NCBI RefSeq assembly: GCF_900100315.1
Contig: NZ_FNFF01000012.1
Coordinates: forward strand, 1 to 64,000
Direction: 5' to 3'
Source of the DNA: Streptomyces indicus
GTDB taxonomy: Bacteria > Actinomycetota > Actinomycetes > Streptomycetales > Streptomycetaceae
DNA: 64,000 bases
The stretch's first letter is position 1. Every line of letters begins with the position of its first letter. The notes under the pieces were generated by a model, which saw only the letters and a program-made list of their open reading frames with translations, was not told the origin of the DNA and did no database searches. The translations under genes and the position numbers were made by a program. Positions 33,645 to 41,060 of this stretch are shown in pieces.

Positions 33645-34675
33645 CGCGCACCTCCCTCGGCGCTCACGGCTATCAACTCGCCCAACTCCGAAAGGACTTC
33701 GGATCCGCAGCCCAGATACGCCGCGATCTGCCGCCCCCACAGGAAGTGCCGGTGCACGGGATGGTCCAGGTCCGCGCCCATGCCGCCGTGCAGATGCTGC
33801 CCGGCGTGCACCACGCGCGTGCCCGCCTCGGCGGCCCACCAGGCCGCGGTGAGCGCGGCCTCCCGGTAGCCGAGCAGCTCGTCGCGGCGCCAGGCGGCCT
33901 CGTAGGAGGTGACCCGTATCGCCTCGGTGTCCATGTACGCGTCGGCCGCGCGAAGGAGCACGGCCTGCTTGGCGGCGAGCGGCTTGCCGAACTGTTCGCG
34001 TACGGAGGTGTATTCGACGGCTCGGGCCAGCGAGCCCGAGCACACGCCGGCCTGCACTCCGGCGAAGGCGGTCCGCGCGTCGGCGAGCACCCGCTCGTAC
34101 GCATGGTCGCCGCCGATCCGCTCGGCCGGTGTCCCGTCGAGCACCAGCCGCCCGGCCGACCAGGGCGCGGTCAGCTCCACGTCCTCGATCCGCGCGTCCG
34201 CCGCCCGCACCATCCACAGCCTGTGGGCGGCGTCGGCGACCAGGACATGGGTGGCGTCGCGCAGCCACGGGACCCACGGCACCGTACCGGTGAGGGCCGA
34301 GCCCTCCGCCCGTACACCCGCGGCCGCAGGGAACGCCCCGGTCGCCACCGCCGAGCCGTCCTCGAACCCGGGCAGCAGCCGCCGACGCTGCTCGTCCGTG
34401 CCGTGCGTGTCCACCGCGAGCAGCCCGTAGACGCAGCCGGCCGCGAACGGCACCTGCGCCGTGGTCCGCCCCTGTTCCTCCAGGAGCAGGACGAGCCCGA
34501 GCAGCCCGATGTCCCGTACTGCGCCGATGAGTCCGGAGGACCCGAGCGCCTTCCACAGCTCGGCGTCCGTCCCCGTCCCGTTCGCCGCGAGGCGCTCGGG
34601 GGTGGAGAGGTCGCCGAAGATCTGCGCGGCCAGCTCCCGCGCGGCCGCCTGCTCCTCCGTGGGCGTGAAGTCCAT
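33641..34675 (-). CDS. Acyl-CoA dehydrogenase, short subunit (FadE28/ChsE1-like)
   Basis: 344 residues beginning MDFTPTEEQAAARELAAQIFGD. It is shorter and more divergent than a normal acyl-CoA dehydrogenase, as expected for one half of an alpha2beta2 heterotetramer in which the two subunits share FAD and substrate sites. C-terminal FAD-contact segment QHLHGGMGADLDHPVHRHFLWGRQIAAYLG is present. It lies between the ChsH2-like and ChsH1-like genes, as in the igr operon. Confidence 0.87.
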   Translation of the reverse strand: MDFTPTEEQAAARELAAQIFGDLSTPERLAANGTGTDAELWKALGSSGLIGAVRDIGLLGLVLLLEEQGRTTAQVPFAAGCVYGLLAVDTHGTDEQRRRLLPGFEDGSAVATGAFPAAAGVRAEGSALTGTVPWVPWLRDATHVLVADAAHRLWMVRAADARIEDVELTAPWSAGRLVLDGTPAERIGGDHAYERVLADARTAFAGVQAGVCSGSLARAVEYTSVREQFGKPLAAKQAVLLRAADAYMDTEAIRVTSYEAAWRRDELLGYREAALTAAWWAAEAGTRVVHAGQHLHGGMGADLDHPVHRHFLWGRQIAAYLGCGSEVLSELGELIAVSAEGGAR

Positions 34676-35670
34676 CAGGCCGCGCTCCCCTCAGCCGAAG
34701 CAGCCGCCGGCGACTCCTGCTGGACGGGCCGGAACACCGGCACCTCCAACTCCTCGTCGGCGCGCAGGAATTCCAGTCGTACGGGCATGCCGATCCGCAC
34801 CTCGTCATGCGGGACGCCCACCACATTGCTGATGATCCGCACACCTTCCGCCAGCTCGATCAGGCCCACGGCGTACGGGGGATCGAAGGCCGGGAAGGGC
34901 GGGTGATGCATGACCACGTACGAATAGACCGTGCCCTCACCGCTCGCCTCGACGGTGTCCCACTCCTGGCTCCCGCAGGAGTTGCACCCCGGCAGCCAGG
35001 GGAAACGGAGGACCGAGCAGCCGGTGCAGCACTGGATGAGCAGCTTGTGCTGCTCGACGCCCTGCCAGAACCCCGCATTGTCCCGGTTGATCACGGGGCG
35101 GGGGCGGCGTACGGGCTTGCCGTCCTTGGCCCCTGACGTCCTCGCCGGGCGCTTGGCGGGCGCGAACTTGAGGATGCGGAAGCGGTGGGTGCCCGCGAGC
35201 TCCCCGTTCGCCCGCACATCCATCCGGGTCGTCACGAAGTGGCCGGTCCCGAGCTTGGTGGTCTTCCGCTCCGACACCGACTCGATCACGGCGTCGAAGG
35301 TGATCTCGTCGCCGATCCGCAGCGGCCGCAGGTACTCCTGCTCGCAGTCGGTGGCCACGACCGACCGGAACCCGGCCCCGTCGAGCAGCTCGAACAGCTC
35401 CTGCTGCGCGGCCGAGCGCCCCTGGTGCCCGCCGAGCCCGCCCATCGTCCAGGCCTGGAGCATGGTCGGCGGGGCGACGGCGTCCGGGCCCGTATACGCC
35501 GGGTTCGTGTCGCCCATCGCCTCGCACCAGTGCCTGATCATCGGCTCGTTGACGAGGTCGCGGCCCACTCCGCCCTCGGCGGCGGGCTGCCCCTCGTACG
35601 CCTTGAGCTCCTTGAGGAAGGCGTCCTCGTCCACGCCGCCCGCACCGTCGACGTCCAAGGCGCCGCTCAC
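34675..35670 (-). CDS. MaoC N-terminal / DUF35 OB-fold protein (ChsH2-like)
   Basis: 331 residues from GTG 35670. The N-terminal half is a MaoC-type hot dog (DLVNEPMIRHWCEAMGDTNPAYTG, PPTMLQAWTMGG). The C-terminal half is DUF35: a zinc ribbon CCTGCSVLRFPWLPGCNSCGS followed by an OB fold (TVYSYVVMHHPPFPAFDPPYAVGLIEL). This two-domain layout is that of mycobacterial ChsH2, whose DUF35 part docks the Ltp2 aldolase. It overlaps the dehydrogenase upstream by four bases (GTGA). Confidence 0.9.
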   Translation of the reverse strand: MSGALDVDGAGGVDEDAFLKELKAYEGQPAAEGGVGRDLVNEPMIRHWCEAMGDTNPAYTGPDAVAPPTMLQAWTMGGLGGHQGRSAAQQELFELLDGAGFRSVVATDCEQEYLRPLRIGDEITFDAVIESVSERKTTKLGTGHFVTTRMDVRANGELAGTHRFRILKFAPAKRPARTSGAKDGKPVRRPRPVINRDNAGFWQGVEQHKLLIQCCTGCSVLRFPWLPGCNSCGSQEWDTVEASGEGTVYSYVVMHHPPFPAFDPPYAVGLIELAEGVRIISNVVGVPHDEVRIGMPVRLEFLRADEELEVPVFRPVQQESPAAASAEGSAA

Positions 35671-36833
35671 CGCTTCACCCTCCGCATGCCGAGCCGCATC
35701 GTGGCGACGATCTCGCGCTGCACCTCGCTCACCCCTCCCCCGAAGGTGTTGATCTGGGCCGCACGGTTCATCCGCTCCAGCTCCCCGTCGCCGAAGACCC
35801 CCGGCGACCCGGCGCGGACCGTCCCCGCCTCGCCCGTGATCTCCTGGCACATTCGATACACCTCGACGGCCGATTCGGTTCCCGCGAATTTCACGCCGGA
35901 AGCATCGCCGGGCGCGAGCGTGCCGGCCCCGACATCCCCCACCAGACGCCAGTTGAGCAGGCGCGTCGCCGCCAGCCGGGCGTGCACCTCGGCCAGCCGC
36001 GACTGCACCCACGGCAGGTCGATCCGGCGTTCGCCGGTCACCGGATCAGGTGTACGGGCGTACGCGAGCGCCTCCGCGTAGAAGTCCTCGGCCTGCATGC
36101 CGATCGCGGCGAGCGCGACGCGTTCGTGGTTGAGCTGGTTGGTGATGAGGCCCCAGCCGCCGTTCTCCTCGCCGACGAGGTTGCCGGCCGGGACCCGTAT
36201 GCCGTCGTAGTACGTGGCCGTGGTGGCGAGGCCGCCCACCGTGTGGATCGGCGTCCAGGAGAAGCCGGGCGCGTCCGTGGGCACGAGGATGATCGAGATG
36301 CCCTTGTGCTTGGGGGCGTCGGGGTCGGTGCGGCAGGCCAGCCAGATCCAGTCGGCGTTCTGCGCGTTGGACGTGAAGATCTTCTGCCCGTCGATCACCC
36401 AGCTGTCGCCGTCACGCACGGCCTTCGTCCGCAGCGAGGCGAGGTCGGTGCCGGCCGAGGGCTCGCTGTAGCCGATCGCGAAGACGATCTCGCCGCTGAG
36501 GATCCGGGGCAGGAAGTAGTCCTTCTGCTCCCGGGTCCCGTACTTCATCAGGGTCGGGCCGACGGTGTTGAGCGTGACCATGGAGACGGGCGCGCCCGCG
36601 CGGTAGGCCTCGTCGAAGAACACGAACTGCTCGTCGGGACCGCGCCCTTGGCCCCCGTACTCCTGCGGCCAGCCGAGCCCGAGCCGGCCGTCCCCGCCGA
36701 TCCTGCGCAGCAGCCGGCGCTGTTCGGCGGGGTCGTCGGCGAGCGCGGTGCGGTCGGGCGGCATCACGTCCCTGAAGTACGCACGCAGCTCGGCGCGCAG
36801 CTCCTGCTGGCGCTCGGTTGGGGCGAGGTGCAC
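35667..36833 (-). CDS. Acyl-CoA dehydrogenase (FadE29/ChsE2-like)
   Basis: 388 residues from GTG 36833 behind GGGAGG; first gene of the operon. Blocks GGDGRLGLGWPQEYGGQG, FAIGYSEPSAGTDLASLRTKAVRDGDSW and NADWIWLACRTDPDAPKHKGIS are close to my recollection of mycobacterial FadE29. It would form the FAD-binding partner of the 344-residue subunit two genes on. The C terminus (MNRAAQINTFGGGVSEVQREI) is complete. A palindrome lies 37 bp upstream of the start. Confidence 0.9.
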   Translation of the reverse strand: MHLAPTERQQELRAELRAYFRDVMPPDRTALADDPAEQRRLLRRIGGDGRLGLGWPQEYGGQGRGPDEQFVFFDEAYRAGAPVSMVTLNTVGPTLMKYGTREQKDYFLPRILSGEIVFAIGYSEPSAGTDLASLRTKAVRDGDSWVIDGQKIFTSNAQNADWIWLACRTDPDAPKHKGISIILVPTDAPGFSWTPIHTVGGLATTATYYDGIRVPAGNLVGEENGGWGLITNQLNHERVALAAIGMQAEDFYAEALAYARTPDPVTGERRIDLPWVQSRLAEVHARLAATRLLNWRLVGDVGAGTLAPGDASGVKFAGTESAVEVYRMCQEITGEAGTVRAGSPGVFGDGELERMNRAAQINTFGGGVSEVQREIVATMRLGMRRVKR

Positions 36834-36869
36834 GGCGGCGGCCTCCCTGACCTCGTACGGGTGAAGGTT

Positions 36870-36886
36870 TCTGACTGTCCGTCAGA
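36870..36886. promoter_or_regulatory. Palindromic operator upstream of the igr-like operon
   Basis: TCTGACTGTCCGTCAGA: perfect 6-bp arms and 5-bp spacer, 37 bp from the first start codon. The form is typical of a TetR operator. It does not match the KstR or KstR2 boxes of mycobacterial cholesterol genes. No TetR gene is adjacent. Confidence 0.6.
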
Positions 36887-37111
36887 TACCGACGGCTGTC
36901 AAGGTCCCCGGCACCCGCCGGGACGCCCCGCACACCCCCTCCCGACACTCCCTCCGGACACACCTGTGCGGCGGCACCGAGCCGGTGCCGCCGCGCAGTC
37001 CCCTCACCCCCTCGGGCCGGTCAACTCCCCAGGTGACCTCCCGGTGCGACTTTCCAGGTGACTACCGGTGCAACTCCCCGAGTTGCCGCCGGTGTTCGAA
37101 CAGCCCCGCTG

Positions 37112-37423
37112 CTACCAGAGCTCGGTGAAGTTGATGTCGACCTTCTCGTTCGACTGGTGGATGGCCGTGAAGGCCGAGCCGTTCACCTGGGCGTTGTTGT
37201 TCTGGTTGGAGGCACCGGCGCCGGTGGCCACCTGCTGGTTGGTCGCGGAGTTGCCGTTGTTGTCGTCGCCCACACCGCTGCCGACGATGCTGGCCACGCT
37301 CGTGTTCGATCCGTCGTCCGCGAAACCGCCGTTGTCGGCCTGGGCGACCCCGGTGAAGAGTGCGGTTGCGAGGGGCAGGGCGGCGGCAGCGGCGATGATG
37401 CGGGCGGTACGGATGCTTGCCAT
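37112..37423 (-). CDS. Small secreted Asn/Gly-rich protein
   Basis: 103 residues from ATG 37423 behind GGAGGAATT. The signal peptide (MASIRTARIIAAAAALPLATALFTGVAQA) ends at Ala29. The mature chain of 74 residues is rich in Asn, Gly, Ser and Gln (GDDNNGNSATNQQVATGAG, NQNNNAQVNGSAF) and lacks cysteine and aromatic residues except near the C terminus. It is not a chaplin (no chaplin domain) or a rodlin that I can recognise. It may be a surface-assembled protein. Well-transcribed-looking site and own intergenic region suggest it stands alone. Confidence 0.8.
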   Translation of the reverse strand: MASIRTARIIAAAAALPLATALFTGVAQADNGGFADDGSNTSVASIVGSGVGDDNNGNSATNQQVATGAGASNQNNNAQVNGSAFTAIHQSNEKVDINFTELW

Positions 37424-37810
37424 GTCAATTCCTCCATCGACCGGGCGTACCCGGTGGATCAGAACCGGCTGGGCCGGTAAGTGCGGCTTGTGCCCGGACA
37501 GTTGGCCGACTGCCTGGGCGATGTGCTCGACGTCGCGAGACCAGAGTTGCCCAGCCGATCCCCGGCGAACCACCCCGGAACGGATCTTTCCCTCGCGAGT
37601 GTGAGGACAAGTCGATAAACCTGCACGAACTGAATATCCCCGCAGGTCAGCGCCACGCTGACGCCCCCGGACAGCCGCTCGCCGAACCCCCGCAAGAGAC
37701 GAAGCGTTCCGCCGCACCCCCACCCGGGCACCCCTCAGCACCCCCGGGCTCACCCATACGAGGCACAGAACCCCCTTCCCTTCTTCGAACATCCGTACGA
37801 AAATAAAGCC
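37424..37810. other. Intergenic region between two divergent genes
   Basis: 387 bp shared by the secreted protein (leftward) and the primase-polymerase (rightward). It has a relatively AT-rich patch at 37610-37640 and is otherwise without a repeat or hairpin that I can support. Frames across it lack start signals. It presumably holds both promoters. Confidence 0.4.
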
Positions 37811-38689
37811 ATGCCCACCTCCGACCGGCAGGCAACGACCCTGGCCCTCGCCCACGCCCTGTCCGCCGCGGAGCGCGGCCTCGCCGTGATCCCGCTCTCC
37901 CGAACAAAACTCCCGGCCCTGCGCTCCCCCCACCACGAGGACCCGGTGGACGCGCCCCAGTGCCACGGCGAATGCGGCCGCCCCGGACACGGGGTGTACG
38001 ACGCGAGCACGGACCCGTTCCGCATCCGCGAACTCTTCGCCGCCGCCCCCTGGGCCACGGGTTACGGCATCGCGTGCGGCCTCCCCCCGCACCACCTGAT
38101 CGGCATCGACCTGGACACGAAGTCGGGCACGGACTCCTCGGCCGTCCTGCGCGAGCTGGCCTTACGCCACCTCTTCACCATCCCGCCGACCGTGGTGGTC
38201 CTGACCCCGAGCGGCGGCCGGCACCTCTGGCTCTCAGGACCGCCGGACGTCGTCGTCCCCAACTCGGCCAGCCGCCTCGCCCCCGGCATCGACATCCGCG
38301 GCGCCGGCGGCTACCTGGTGGGCCCGGGCTCACGCACCGACCACGGCGTCTACAGCACGGCCCCCGGCACCGCCCACCTGGCGCCGGCCCCCTGCCCCCG
38401 CACCCTCCTGCGGCTGCTCACACCGCCGCCGCGCACGAAGACACCGCCCGCGGGAGGCCCCTCGCACCAGGGCCGCGGCCTGGTCCACTTCGTCCTGGGC
38501 GCCCGCGTGGGCCAGCGCAACACCCGCCTGTTCTGGGCGGCTTGCCGCGCGTACGAGAACGGCATCGGCGACGACCTGGCCCGCCACCTCACGGACGCGG
38601 CCGTCCGCACCGGCCTGACCGAACGCGAGGCCCGCGCGACCATCGCCTCGGCGGCCCGCCTCACGGCCGGCCGCAACGAGGCCCTGTAG
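37811..38689 (+). CDS. Chromosomal bifunctional DNA primase/polymerase
   Basis: 292 residues of the archaeo-eukaryotic primase (Prim-Pol) type: ALAHALSAAERGLAVIPLSRTKLPAL, the catalytic acids in HHLIGIDLDTKSG, the His of GGRHLWLSG, and PGIDIRGAGGYLVGPGS. A Cys/His cluster (CHGECGRPGHG) precedes the active site. The C-terminal helical part (RNTRLFWAACRAYENG ... ATIASAARL) is the primase-associated domain. It is not part of the AICE at 38771, although the AICE has its own relative at 42538. It lies just upstream of tRNA-Ser(TGA), the integration target. Confidence 0.88.
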   Translation: MPTSDRQATTLALAHALSAAERGLAVIPLSRTKLPALRSPHHEDPVDAPQCHGECGRPGHGVYDASTDPFRIRELFAAAPWATGYGIACGLPPHHLIGIDLDTKSGTDSSAVLRELALRHLFTIPPTVVVLTPSGGRHLWLSGPPDVVVPNSASRLAPGIDIRGAGGYLVGPGSRTDHGVYSTAPGTAHLAPAPCPRTLLRLLTPPPRTKTPPAGGPSHQGRGLVHFVLGARVGQRNTRLFWAACRAYENGIGDDLARHLTDAAVRTGLTEREARATIASAARLTAGRNEAL

Positions 38690-38745
38690 GGCCCCCACCC
38701 TCGGGCCGGTACGCTGTACACGCTCCGGCCCAGGTGGCGGAGCGA

Positions 38746-38830
38746 GGTGGGTTGCCCGAGCGGCCTAAGGGAACGGTCTTGAAAACCGTCGTGGCGCAAG
38801 TCACCGTGGGTTCAAATCCCACACCCACCG
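38746..38830 (+). tRNA. tRNA-Ser(TGA), integration site of the AICE
   Basis: 85 nt, acceptor GGTGGGT/ACCCACC, discriminator G, anticodon loop CTTGAAA giving TGA, long variable arm, T arm GTGGGTTCAAATCCCAC. Its 3' 60 nt lie inside the 69-bp att repeat, so the gene is kept whole by the element's copy of the 3' end. Confidence 0.97.
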
Positions 38831-38839
38831 CCGCAGGTC
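38771..38839 (+). repeat. attL, 69-bp direct repeat
   Basis: Identical over 69 bp to 56866-56934. It covers the tRNA from the anticodon stem to the 3' end and 9 bp beyond. Bases outside differ (G at 38770 against C at 56865), which fixes the ends. Confidence 0.95.
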
Positions 38840-38857
38840 AGCGTATGCGCTGGTCAG

Positions 38858-38888
38858 AAGGGGTGCCCCGATCAACGGAGCACCCCTT
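38858..38888 (+). terminator. Terminator after tRNA-Ser supplied by the element
   Basis: 9-bp stem AAGGGGTGC / GCACCCCTT inside the left end of the AICE. The tRNA's original terminator is now beyond attR (56947-56987). Confidence 0.7.
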
Positions 38889-38945
38889 TCGCATGCAGGT
38901 TGTCTCACCCTTTCTCGCCTGAATCCCACCTCTGACCAGTACGTA

Positions 38946-38963
38946 TGGGCCATCTGTGGGCCA
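38946..38963. promoter_or_regulatory. Left candidate arm-type integrase site
   Basis: TGGGCCATCTGTGGGCCA: two GTGGGCCA-like half-repeats, 107 bp from attL and just before the int stop codon. A copy with one mismatch lies near attR (56791-56808), in the same orientation. Confidence 0.5.
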
Positions 38964-38972
38964 GGATTCGGG

Positions 38973-40382
38973 CTACTCCCCCTCTTCGAGGGCTGCCGAG
39001 ATCAGGTTGTTGGCGTGCCCTTGGCCGCCCTTGAGGATCTTCGCGTAGAAGCGGTAGAGCACGGCGATGCTGTGGCCGGCACGAGCGGCGACCTCTGCGG
39101 GGTCGACCCCCGATTTGATCCAGAGGGAAACGCCTGCGTGCCGGAGCGAGTACGGCACGGCGGCCAGGTCAGATTCAACCTCCCTGGCGGTGAGCACGGT
39201 CTTCCGCGCCACCTCCCACACGTCGCAGTACTCGGTAGACGGCAGGCGCCCGCCTCGGTGGCCGCGGAACAGCCGGCCGTCCTCTGCCGTGCCGTAGCGC
39301 GCAATGTGCTCACGGAGCAGGTGCACGAGAACGGGCGGAATCGGCACGGTCCGTGTCGCCCCGATCTTGCGCCGCTTGAGCCCGCGCTTCTCGTACGAAG
39401 TCCCTTCCTCGGTCCAGCCACCGCCGACCTCTGGACGGCTCTCCCCAAGAAGGAGCTCGCCCCAGTCCTGCACCGTGTCAGGCGAGTTGGGCGGCAAGGT
39501 GCAGTCCGATTCCTTGAGCGCGACCGCTTCACCCGGTCGCATGGCCGCGTAGTACAGGCACCCGAAGAACGCGTGCATGTGCTCGCCACGTGCGCCGGTA
39601 TCCCGGATCGCTCCGAGCAGCGCGCGAGCCAGGGCCGGTCCCGGGACGTATCGGAAATCGATCTCGTCATCGGTGTCCTGCGGTGTCCAGTCCACCCTGG
39701 GGAGCGGGTTCGAGGACAACAACCCCTTCTCCTCCACGGTGTAGCGCAGCACGTTGCTGAGGACCATGCGCTTCCGCCGTGCCGTGTTCTCCGCGGCTGG
39801 CTTCCCGTTCAAGCGCAGCGAGAGGGCTTCAAGCGCAGGGCGCAGAAGCGCGGGATCCTCCAGATCCTTCACCTTGCGCGAGTGAGCTGCGATCCAGTCG
39901 AGGGCTGACCTGATCTCCGTGGGAGGCTCCTCAACCTCGTGTCGTGGCGCCCACGCGCCGCGTGGCCCGCGAACCGCCCGGAACGCCCACTGGTACAGCG
40001 CGGCTCGCAGAACGGCGCTCGCAGGCTCCCCGCGCTTGCTCGTGACGAGTGTGGGCGTAACGACCGCGAGGGCCTCGGCGATGCTCGCTCGGTGCTTGGC
40101 GGAAATACGCGGCCATTTCTTGATCACGTACTCAGTGACGTGCTCGTACCACGTTGGCGACGTGCGAGCCATCAACTCCTGCGCGGGGAGCCCGGTTTCC
40201 TCATCGAACTGCTGATGGTCGCGGAGGGCAGCCATGAGTTCCGCGCGACGGCCGTCTGCCTGCGGTTTGAGCTTGAAGCTGCGGGAGTGAGGGCGGTCGC
40301 CCACGCGCCAGCGCAGCTCCCAGGGCTTCGGCCGACCGGAGCGCTTTCGGATGGACCAGATATCGACGTCGTACGTGAGCAT
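38973..40382 (-). CDS. int: Tyrosine-recombinase integrase of the AICE
   Basis: 469 residues. Catalyses site-specific recombination at tRNA-Ser. Catalytic residues: Arg282 (MRPGEAVAL), Arg414 with His415 (YSLRHAGVS), His437 (RAGHS) and the nucleophile Tyr446 at the canonical distance. The first His of the HxxR box is Tyr411, a tolerated change. The N-terminal half has the arm-binding and core-binding SAM-like domains. It reads toward attL and its end is 133 bp from the repeat, the standard AICE layout; xis is 61 bp upstream. Confidence 0.95.
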   Translation of the reverse strand: MLTYDVDIWSIRKRSGRPKPWELRWRVGDRPHSRSFKLKPQADGRRAELMAALRDHQQFDEETGLPAQELMARTSPTWYEHVTEYVIKKWPRISAKHRASIAEALAVVTPTLVTSKRGEPASAVLRAALYQWAFRAVRGPRGAWAPRHEVEEPPTEIRSALDWIAAHSRKVKDLEDPALLRPALEALSLRLNGKPAAENTARRKRMVLSNVLRYTVEEKGLLSSNPLPRVDWTPQDTDDEIDFRYVPGPALARALLGAIRDTGARGEHMHAFFGCLYYAAMRPGEAVALKESDCTLPPNSPDTVQDWGELLLGESRPEVGGGWTEEGTSYEKRGLKRRKIGATRTVPIPPVLVHLLREHIARYGTAEDGRLFRGHRGGRLPSTEYCDVWEVARKTVLTAREVESDLAAVPYSLRHAGVSLWIKSGVDPAEVAARAGHSIAVLYRFYAKILKGGQGHANNLISAALEEGE

Positions 40383-40443
40383 GGCTCTCCAGGCATGAAA
40401 AGGGGGCCCGCGCTGGGCGCGGGCCCCGATGGTGTGTGCTGAT

Positions 40444-40629
40444 CTACGCTGCGTCCTGCTCGCAGCGGGCCCACCACGCGTCCAGGTCCGCGCGACTGAC
40501 GCGGACCTGGCCGTTGGGGAGTTTGTGGATGCGGGGGGCTTGGCCGCGGGCGCGCATGCGGTAGAAGGCCGCGCGGCTCATGTCGAGTTCTTTGAGGACT
40601 TCGGCGAGCTTGAGCTTGGGGCTGGGCAC
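40444..40629 (-). CDS. xis: Excisionase (winged helix-turn-helix)
   Basis: 61 residues, MerR-like HTH_17 fold: LKLAEVLKELDMSRAAFYRMRARGQAPRIHKLPNGQVRVSRADLDAWWARCE. Such proteins bind next to att and bias the integrase to excision. Its start is preceded by the iteron region. Confidence 0.9.
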   Translation of the reverse strand: MPSPKLKLAEVLKELDMSRAAFYRMRARGQAPRIHKLPNGQVRVSRADLDAWWARCEQDAA

Positions 40630-40671
40630 GGTCGACTCCTTGGAGGCGTGTGTGTCCGAACTTGGGATTTC

Positions 40672-40881
40672 TGCGTCACCGCGTCACCTGCGTCACCGAT
40701 GCCGTCTGACCTGGCGTTTCGCGGTGACGCAGCGGGTGGGGGTGCGTCACCGCGTGCGTCACCTGCGTCATCGAGGGGTGACGCAGATGACGCAGGGTGA
40801 CGCAGAGAAAGGCCGTCTGCGTCACCCCCGTATCCGCAGGTGGCAGGCGGTTTCCGACCCTCGGGTGACGCAGGTGACGCA
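40672..40881. repeat. Iteron array, 13 copies of TGCGTCACC, putative origin
   Basis: Seven copies in one direction (from 40672, 40680, 40689, 40743, 40755, 40764, 40818) and six inverted as GGTGACGCA (40723, 40777, 40786, 40796, 40864, 40873); three have one changed base. The array fills the gap between xis and the replication genes. Dense short iterons in front of replication genes mark plasmid and AICE origins, where the initiator binds. An autorepressor-binding region for the xis-int promoter is the alternative. Confidence 0.8.
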
Positions 40882-40998
40882 GCGTTCCCCTCCTTAGGAA
40901 AAAAGAAGGGGAGAAATGTCTGTTCTATGCGCGGGTCAGGGCTTGAAGAAGGGGCCGCTTCGCGGCGCGTCCTTCGGCCGGCGCTGCGCGCCGAACCA

Positions 40999-41042
40999 CA
41001 AGAAGAGCACCATCGGCGGTGGTGCCCCGGGTGCTCTTCTTG
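40999..41042 (-). terminator. Terminator of the AICE replication genes
   Basis: 13-bp perfect stem (40999-41011 with 41030-41042), beginning 19 bp past the stop codon of the ATPase gene and ending in TTCTTG on the plus strand. Confidence 0.85.
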
Positions 41043-41060
41043 CTTGTCCCGGCCCGCGGT

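Noticed and set aside
36870..36886. KstR-type box for cholesterol genes
   Set aside because: The half-site TCTGAC does not match the AAC/GTT form of KstR or the CAAG/CTTG form of KstR2.
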